Source of the DNA: Candidatus Sulfotelmatobacter sp.
GTDB lineage: Bacteria > Acidobacteriota > Terriglobia > Terriglobales > Acidobacteriaceae
Assembly: GCA_030037575.1 (NCBI GenBank)
Contig: JASHRB010000044.1
Location: 1 to 8,967 of the forward strand
DNA: 8,967 nt
Direction: 5' to 3'
Positions 5,727-8,967 of the stretch are shown one piece after another. How positions within the stretch are numbered: position 1 is the first letter of the stretch; each line of letters starts with the position of its first letter. Under the pieces are notes generated by a model that saw nothing but the letters and a program-made list of their open reading frames with translations, did no database searches and was not told the DNA's origin. The position numbers were made by a program, and so were the translations under genes.

Positions 5727-6878
5727 CTACAACAGAGGACCCTCCCTGCCTCGCGCCGAAATTCTCTCCACTGCAGTCCGGCCATCGCGCACCAGCAGGG
5801 CTGAGTCGAAATTATTCACAGTTGGACAGATGTGCCGCGGCAGTAAATACAACAATTCGCCTACAGCTACGGACGGTCCATTCGTCACTCGAATTGGTAA
5901 GTGCTCCTCGCTGGGAGAGAGTGGGCTCATTCCGGCATGCCCGATAACGATACACGTCGGCACTCCAGCATCGGCCGATACGGTCTTGTGTCCAGCATCG
6001 CACGTAATGATGCTTTCATGAGGATGGCTGACTACGCGGGTCAGAACCACTACGGCAGATGCGTAGCCATACGAAGCAGGTAATTGCGCCAGGCTGGTTG
6101 CATCGCCGTAGACGACCGTTCCCGGCGAAATACGGTGGATGACCCGGTTTGTGAAGCCCGTGTATGAGAGCGAGGCAGGAAACGTGGGTGTACCCGCCGT
6201 GATCAACTCCGGAATGCTCAGGCCCCGTCGTTCACTGGTGCGAATGAGCTCGCGCAATTGGTCATAACCAGCATGTACCGCCTCGGATCGTTGCGACTCG
6301 TCAAGCCCTCCATACTGGCCGTCGTAATAGTGGAACCCACGGAACTCCAACCCCGTGTTTTGAATCTGGCGGATCAGGCCGAAGATGCGGTCTTGCTCCG
6401 ACACTTCGATGCCAGTCCTGTTCATGCCGGGATTGATATCGAGAAAAAGACCGACTCGGCTCCCGTGCCATTGTATGACTTGCTGGTTGTTCTCAGCGAG
6501 GATGGAGATTTTTGTCCTCGGGAACTGATCCACGATTTCAAGCACACGACGCGCATTAGCACCCATGACTGGATATGCAAGAAGCACATCCGCGGCCCCA
6601 GCAGCGCAGGCAGTTATGAGCTCTAGCGTAGTGGCGCACTTGAAGTTTCGGACGCCACGTTCAATCAGCATGTGGACCGTGTAGCCCAGCTTTGCTGTTT
6701 TGATGTGCACGCGCCACCGATCGATGTCGCCATTTAGTAACGCCAGAGTGCGCTCGATATTCGAGGCGATCAATTCCGGGTAGACCACGAGTGCCGGCGT
6801 GAGCACTTGTTCGAGGTCAGGCACTCGGTATCGCTCGTCCCACGGGAACTCGTTAAGCATGACCTTAATGACTGCCAT
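5727..6878 (-). CDS. PLP-dependent D-threonine aldolase/D-serine dehydratase-like enzyme
   Basis: This is a complete 383-residue fold-type III PLP enzyme with an alanine racemase-like N-terminal barrel and a D-serine dehydratase-like C-terminal domain. Family members cleave D-threonine to glycine plus acetaldehyde or deaminate D-serine. Visible markers are LTPALVV (26-32), the PLP-lysine block RVHIKTAKLGY with K60, FKCATTLEL (79-87), GLFLDINPGMNRTG (143-156), FHYYDGQYGG (182-191), AGTPTFPAS (228-236) and CDAGHKTVSAD (293-303). The C-terminal PRHICPTVN has H349 and C351, the usual divalent-metal ligands. The family block is normally RPHxKT; here P is replaced by V. ATG 6878 is chosen; ATG 6860 has a slightly better AAGG upstream. 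The frame stays open to 7244 only because it runs through the short IS200-type element, whose edge lies about 52 bp upstream of the start. Substrate is not predictable. Confidence 0.85.
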   Translation of the reverse strand: MAVIKVMLNEFPWDERYRVPDLEQVLTPALVVYPELIASNIERTLALLNGDIDRWRVHIKTAKLGYTVHMLIERGVRNFKCATTLELITACAAGAADVLLAYPVMGANARRVLEIVDQFPRTKISILAENNQQVIQWHGSRVGLFLDINPGMNRTGIEVSEQDRIFGLIRQIQNTGLEFRGFHYYDGQYGGLDESQRSEAVHAGYDQLRELIRTSERRGLSIPELITAGTPTFPASLSYTGFTNRVIHRISPGTVVYGDATSLAQLPASYGYASAVVVLTRVVSHPHESIITCDAGHKTVSADAGVPTCIVIGHAGMSPLSPSEEHLPIRVTNGPSVAVGELLYLLPRHICPTVNNFDSALLVRDGRTAVERISARGREGPLL

Positions 6879-6940
6879 TGTGCCAGCCGCGCGATACTTA
6901 TAGTAACGCGGAAAATCCTCACTTACCTGAACTAAAACGA

Positions 6941-6961
6941 CCCTCGGCTGTAAGCCGAGGG
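6941..6961 (-). repeat. Right-end hairpin of the short IS200-type element
   Basis: CCCTCGGCT, a 3-base loop and AGCCGAGGG form a perfect 9-bp stem. Read on minus it matches the 5251-5271 hairpin at 19 of 21 positions. Confidence 0.8.
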
Positions 6962-7106
6962 GTTTAATCGATGTTGAAGAAGTTCGTGCTGAATCATTGC
7001 TTATCATGCCCATTGACGCTTTGTCGTCTGGAAGACGACTGAAAGAGCCGTCCGAGAAACAGCTTGGCTCACGGCTGCAAAATCGGCAACCATATCGCCC
7101 AATGTA

Positions 7107-7155
7107 CTTCGCCTGAAGGCGAGGGGTTTCAACCATCCCCGATGGGGACACTAAA
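7107..7155 (-). repeat. Left end of the short IS200-type element, second arm of the 49-bp inverted repeat
   Basis: It is the reverse complement of 4763-4811 at 48 of 49 positions and carries the same two small hairpins. The near identity contrasts with the heavy decay of the tnpA between the ends of the longer copy. Confidence 0.85.
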
Positions 7156-7217
7156 ACAGACAAACCAGCCACGTCCGGATCACCCGGCGCAGATAATGAT
7201 CGGATAATCCACTCGGA

Positions 7218-7261
7218 TGGTTGCGGTGGGTGGATTTGAACCACCGACCTTTGGTTATGAG
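7218..7261 (-). tRNA. tRNA-Met (CAU) 3' half, initiator-like; truncated, probable attachment-site scar
   Basis: Read on minus: anticodon loop CTCATAA (7261-7255, anticodon CAT at 7259-7257), then CCAAAGGTC, a T arm GGTGG-TTCAAAT-CCACC, the acceptor 3' strand CACCGCA, discriminator A and encoded CCA (7220-7218). The pattern CTCATAACC(C)AAAGGTC...CCGCAACCA resembles initiator tRNA-fMet more than elongator tRNA-Met. One C appears missing after CTCATAACC. The 5' side does not pair: no TTTGG before the loop and no acceptor TGCGGTG in the 80 bases upstream, where the MazF gene ends 23 bases away. It is therefore a 3' fragment, not a working tRNA gene. Integrative elements commonly duplicate tRNA 3' ends as att sites, hence the interpretation. 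Confidence 0.75.
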
Positions 7262-7283
7262 AGTCGGGCGCGAAAAGGACTCT

Positions 7284-7640
7284 TTATGACTCCAGTTGCT
7301 CATTTTCGCTGGGAGCGGCGATGCCCAAGAAGACGAGAACGGCACGATTCAGCCGGACCATATCCTCGTCAGCAAGGCGGCCGACACGTGCGCCGATCTT
7401 GGACTTCGGAAGGGTCGTAATCTTGTCCACCATCATCCGGCAGACAGCGCGAAGTCCGTTGCTTTCGTTTGGCTCGACCGGCAATCGAAACAGAGGAGCA
7501 TCAGTTGGGTCGGTCGTGAAGGCGCATATCGTGATCGAATCCGTCATGTCGAAACGGTCGTCTTGAAAAATCACCACTGGACGGGGCTTGCTGGCGTAAT
7601 GCTTGCCGCCAGCAACGGTCCAAATTTCACCGCGCTTCAC
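7284..7640 (-). CDS. mazF: MazF/PemK-family endoribonuclease toxin
   Basis: This 118-residue type II toxin is predicted to cleave mRNA at short sequence motifs unless bound by its antitoxin. Family signatures are the N-terminal KRGEIWTVAGG (2-12), the SKPRPVVIFQDD strand (18-28) with the conserved Arg-Pro-Val, TICAFTTDP (37-45), LRAVCRMMVDKITTLPKSKIG (63-83) with its typical D-K-I, and VGRL near 87-90. Length is normal. GTG 7640 is chosen because it overlaps the antitoxin stop in GTGA, the usual translational coupling; an upstream in-frame TTG at 7652 is possible. It is the second gene of a two-gene operon, so it is probably autoregulated through the antitoxin. The gene looks intact. The tRNA fragment lies 22 bp beyond its stop. 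Confidence 0.88.
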   Translation of the reverse strand: MKRGEIWTVAGGKHYASKPRPVVIFQDDRFDMTDSITICAFTTDPTDAPLFRLPVEPNESNGLRAVCRMMVDKITTLPKSKIGARVGRLADEDMVRLNRAVLVFLGIAAPSENEQLES

Positions 7641-7861
7641 TTGCCGCCCCAATCAGAGACCGCGTCGATGAAGTCCTGGTCCTCCTTCGCGTGAGGACTG
7701 TTGGCAACAGCCTGAGACTGCCGATGCGCTTCCGTCGCAAAAGCAGGCGAGCGCATGTCGGGGACCCAAATCTGGATGGGCCTTAGCCCCTGTTGGCGAA
7801 GCCGCTTACGGTGCGCTCTAACCTTATCCCGTGAGGACTTGGAACGTATTCGTGCTCGCAT
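7637..7861 (-). CDS. MazE-like antitoxin, DUF3018 family
   Basis: This 74-residue protein belongs to the small antitoxin family (DUF3018) that pairs with MazF/PemK toxins. Seen are a basic N-terminus ARIRSKSSRDKVRAHRKRLR, the family core GLRPIQIWVPDMRSP (25-39), FATEAHRQSQAVANSPHA and the acidic end EDQDFIDAVSDW, which probably wraps the toxin. The basic N-terminal half would bind operator DNA. ATG 7861 is supported by GAGGGTG just upstream; the longer frame to 8167 lacks homology. Its TGA overlaps the toxin GTG by 4 nt, giving antitoxin-first order as expected. The palindrome at 7877-7890 is the natural candidate operator. Such modules stabilise plasmids and integrated elements. Confidence 0.85.
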   Translation of the reverse strand: MRARIRSKSSRDKVRAHRKRLRQQGLRPIQIWVPDMRSPAFATEAHRQSQAVANSPHAKEDQDFIDAVSDWGGK

Positions 7862-7876
7862 TTTCACCCTCTTCCT

Positions 7877-7890
7877 GGTTACATGTAACC
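7877..7890. promoter_or_regulatory. Perfect 14-bp palindrome, candidate antitoxin operator
   Basis: GGTTACATGTAACC is fully palindromic and sits 15 bases before the antitoxin ATG, overlapping the zone expected for the promoter and leader. MazE-type antitoxins repress their own operon through such palindromes. The operator role is inferred from position and symmetry; no confident -35/-10 pair was found. Confidence 0.55.
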
Positions 7891-8473
7891 TATCACAAGT
7901 TCTTACCAAGCACAGCGCAAAATTTGAGCCAATAAAATCATCAACGGGTCCGAGTTTTGTCAGAAGCAAATGGCGGCGTGCGATCACTATCTCCGGCGGT
8001 ATCTCCAGCACAGGCCAGATCGGAGTCGAGGTGTGAGGCTGCCGGAAGAGAACGCGGGAACGACTCGAGAAGAAGAAAGGCAATCGCCGAACTATTCGAG
8101 TGGGCTGACGAGCACCGAAACTTCGTAGTGCCCGGAAAATCGAGCGAAAAGCCCAGCCAGTTGTCAAATTGTCATTTTCCGACCGGGAGACAGTCCTTCC
8201 GTATCAGCGCTATACGTCGACACTCGGCTGTTTTCTTCCTGGCGGCAAGGGAGCAGCACGGTTTCCACCATTCACGGTCGGCGAATGAATGCGAGGATAA
8301 AGGGATAAAGCCATCGATTGACCGATTCACGAATGCGACTTGACTTCATTTGCAGTCATTATTTCCCTGATTGCTTGTTATGCGTCCCGAACCTGCGGGG
8401 AGGTTATGAGGAGGCACTAGCCTCGATTCCCACGTTAGTTAATTGACTTAACACCACGGAGCATTTCGGCAGG
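7891..8473. other. About 580 bp without a supported gene
   Basis: This stretch lies between the toxin-antitoxin promoter and the end of the right-edge transposase gene. A plus-strand frame (7957-8343) has a low-complexity Ser/Arg/Glu composition and no recognisable domain, so it is treated as chance. A small inverted repeat, GTTAA-TTGAC-TTAAC (8438-8452), lies just downstream of the transposase gene and might belong to the end of that insertion sequence, but no terminal repeat can be confirmed without its other end. Confidence 0.4.
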
Positions 8474-8967
8474 CTAGCCGAAGGTAAGCTGAAGACGTTT
8501 GTTGCCCAGCCACGGTATGGACGGATGTTCCTTGTCCAAGCCAGCGGCCATCAACAAAGGATTGTGGGCGCGCTTCTGAAAGCGAACTTCGATTTCCGAT
8601 TCTCCGATGGTCACCTGGGCCGTAGCATCAATGAAATCGCGAAACAGATGACCCGAGTGGACACGCTGATAGCCATTCTTGAGCTTTAAAGCCAGAAGGC
8701 GATAGAGGCTGCTAGCCATGAGGGTTAACTGCAGATCGCAATCCACCTTCATGGCCACTGCCGAAGAGAGGGCATCCATAGGGAAAAAATCAATGCCGTC
8801 GGCGATGCCGTTTTCGATCAGCATGCATTGCGCATAGCGGGTAATTACCTTCGGCGCTGACCGAGTCAGCTGGTTGGTCAGCAAAAAGGTGGGTTCCTCA
8901 TGGCCCAGATCCATGATCACCATTTGGCGCATCGGGCCGGTGTAATCACTGAGCGTGATGGTTTGAT
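8474..8967 (-). CDS. DDE transposase, C-terminal part, runs off the right edge
   Basis: The frame is open from the window edge to TAG at 8474-8476, giving 163 residues; the N-terminus is beyond the window. Transposase features are TLSDYTGPMRQMVIMDL, FLLTNQLTRSAPKVITRYAQ, then CMLIENGIADGIDFFPMDAL with the probable catalytic Glu in a Y...IEN.I block like that of IS4-related DDE enzymes. LQLTLMASSLYRLLALKL follows, and the C-terminus FQKRAHNPLLMAAGL...PWLGNKRLQLTFG resembles transposases I recall from environmental genomes. I cannot assign the IS family (IS4- or IS1634-related is possible). The visible part has no frame break. The downstream end of the insertion sequence should lie within about 100 bp left of 8474. 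Confidence 0.7.
   Translation of the reverse strand, partial: QTITLSDYTGPMRQMVIMDLGHEEPTFLLTNQLTRSAPKVITRYAQCMLIENGIADGIDFFPMDALSSAVAMKVDCDLQLTLMASSLYRLLALKLKNGYQRVHSGHLFRDFIDATAQVTIGESEIEVRFQKRAHNPLLMAAGLDKEHPSIPWLGNKRLQLTFG

Larger units (their letters stand above)
6930..7155 (-). mobile_element. Short non-autonomous IS200/IS605-type element (PATE/MITE-like)
   Basis: On the minus strand it begins with the same 49-bp left end as the element at 4763 and ends with the same right-end hairpin, but only about 130 bases lie between them and they encode no transposase. This fits a deletion derivative mobilised in trans by an IS200-type TnpA, as known for palindrome-associated or miniature IS605-type elements. 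The bases just inside the left end weakly resemble those of the longer copy. It sits between the tRNA fragment and the D-threonine aldolase-like gene and opposes the longer copy. The boundaries are estimated from comparison of the two copies. Confidence 0.7.

Noticed and set aside
6258..6626. 122-residue plus-strand frame opposite the D-threonine aldolase-like gene
   Set aside because: It is antisense to the conserved barrel segments; no ribosome site or domain.
4763..7155. CRISPR array or classical composite transposon
   Set aside because: Repeats occur only as one inverted pair with IS200-type hairpin ends; there are no regular spacers, and IS200-type elements do not form classical composites with terminal inverted repeats.
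6879..7244. N-terminal extension of the D-threonine aldolase-like protein to 505 residues
   Set aside because: The extension is encoded by the IS200-type element and tRNA fragment strand and shows no homology to the family N-terminus.
7218..7340. A complete tRNA-Met gene on the minus strand
   Set aside because: No 5' acceptor strand, D arm or matching anticodon 5' stem is found upstream; the DNA there is the end of the MazF gene.
7957..8343. 128-residue plus-strand frame upstream of the toxin-antitoxin operon
   Set aside because: Low-complexity Ser/Arg-rich translation, no domain, and it overlaps the leader region of the divergent operon.

Overview
The window looks like a degraded accessory region from a bacterium with about 55-57% G+C (my estimate by eye). 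An acidobacterial (Terriglobia-like) origin is my best inference. It rests on a truncated 'GWKSIARHLG' helix-turn-helix protein of a type common in that phylum and on a VirB8-like tail ending in NPLGLTI..FR.DQAFS. There is no ribosomal or other taxonomic marker, so this is not certain.

Layout. The left edge (1-421) is the C-terminal part of a VirB8/TrbF-type conjugation protein. A gene-poor stretch of about 680 bp with one long imperfect palindrome follows. Next is an intact ArdC-like antirestriction gene (1100-2023), which fits a conjugative plasmid or integrative conjugative element. Positions 2024-3178 are decayed and hold a truncated HTH gene (2296-2472) and an in-frame unidentified remnant. 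On the minus strand at 3179-4144 lies a complete Tat-exported TIM-barrel sugar-phosphate isomerase/epimerase-like gene, probably metabolic chromosomal DNA or cargo.

The centre (4454-7261) is a nest of mobile DNA. It starts with an IS1380-type transposase remnant broken by an 8-bp tandem duplication and further indels. It abuts an IS200/IS605-family element (4763-5281) whose transposase is scrambled. The N-terminal HUH part and the C-terminal tyrosine helix read on plus, but the 124 bp between them read on minus, a small internal inversion. A second, roughly 226-bp non-autonomous copy with the same ends lies at 6930-7155 in the opposite orientation, so 49-bp inverted repeats (48/49 identical) bound a 2.4-kb block. 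Inside are an orphan ribbon-helix-helix antitoxin-like gene (5309-5593) and an intact fold-III PLP enzyme of the D-threonine aldolase/D-serine dehydratase type (5727-6878). Just outside is the 3' half of an initiator-type tRNA-Met (7218-7261), a candidate attachment-site scar.

The right part holds a complete type II toxin-antitoxin pair on minus: a DUF3018 MazE-like antitoxin (7637-7861) overlapping by 4 nt a MazF/PemK toxin (7284-7640), with a perfect 14-bp palindrome just upstream. About 600 bp without a convincing gene follow, then the C-terminal part of a DDE transposase (8474-8967) that runs off the right edge.

The window is therefore the edge of a transfer element plus stabilisation modules and insertion-sequence debris. 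I see no new multi-gene defence or biosynthetic system. The most unusual items are the inverted segment inside the IS200 transposase gene, the pair of opposed IS200-type ends around the D-amino-acid enzyme, and the tRNA 3' fragment beside them.
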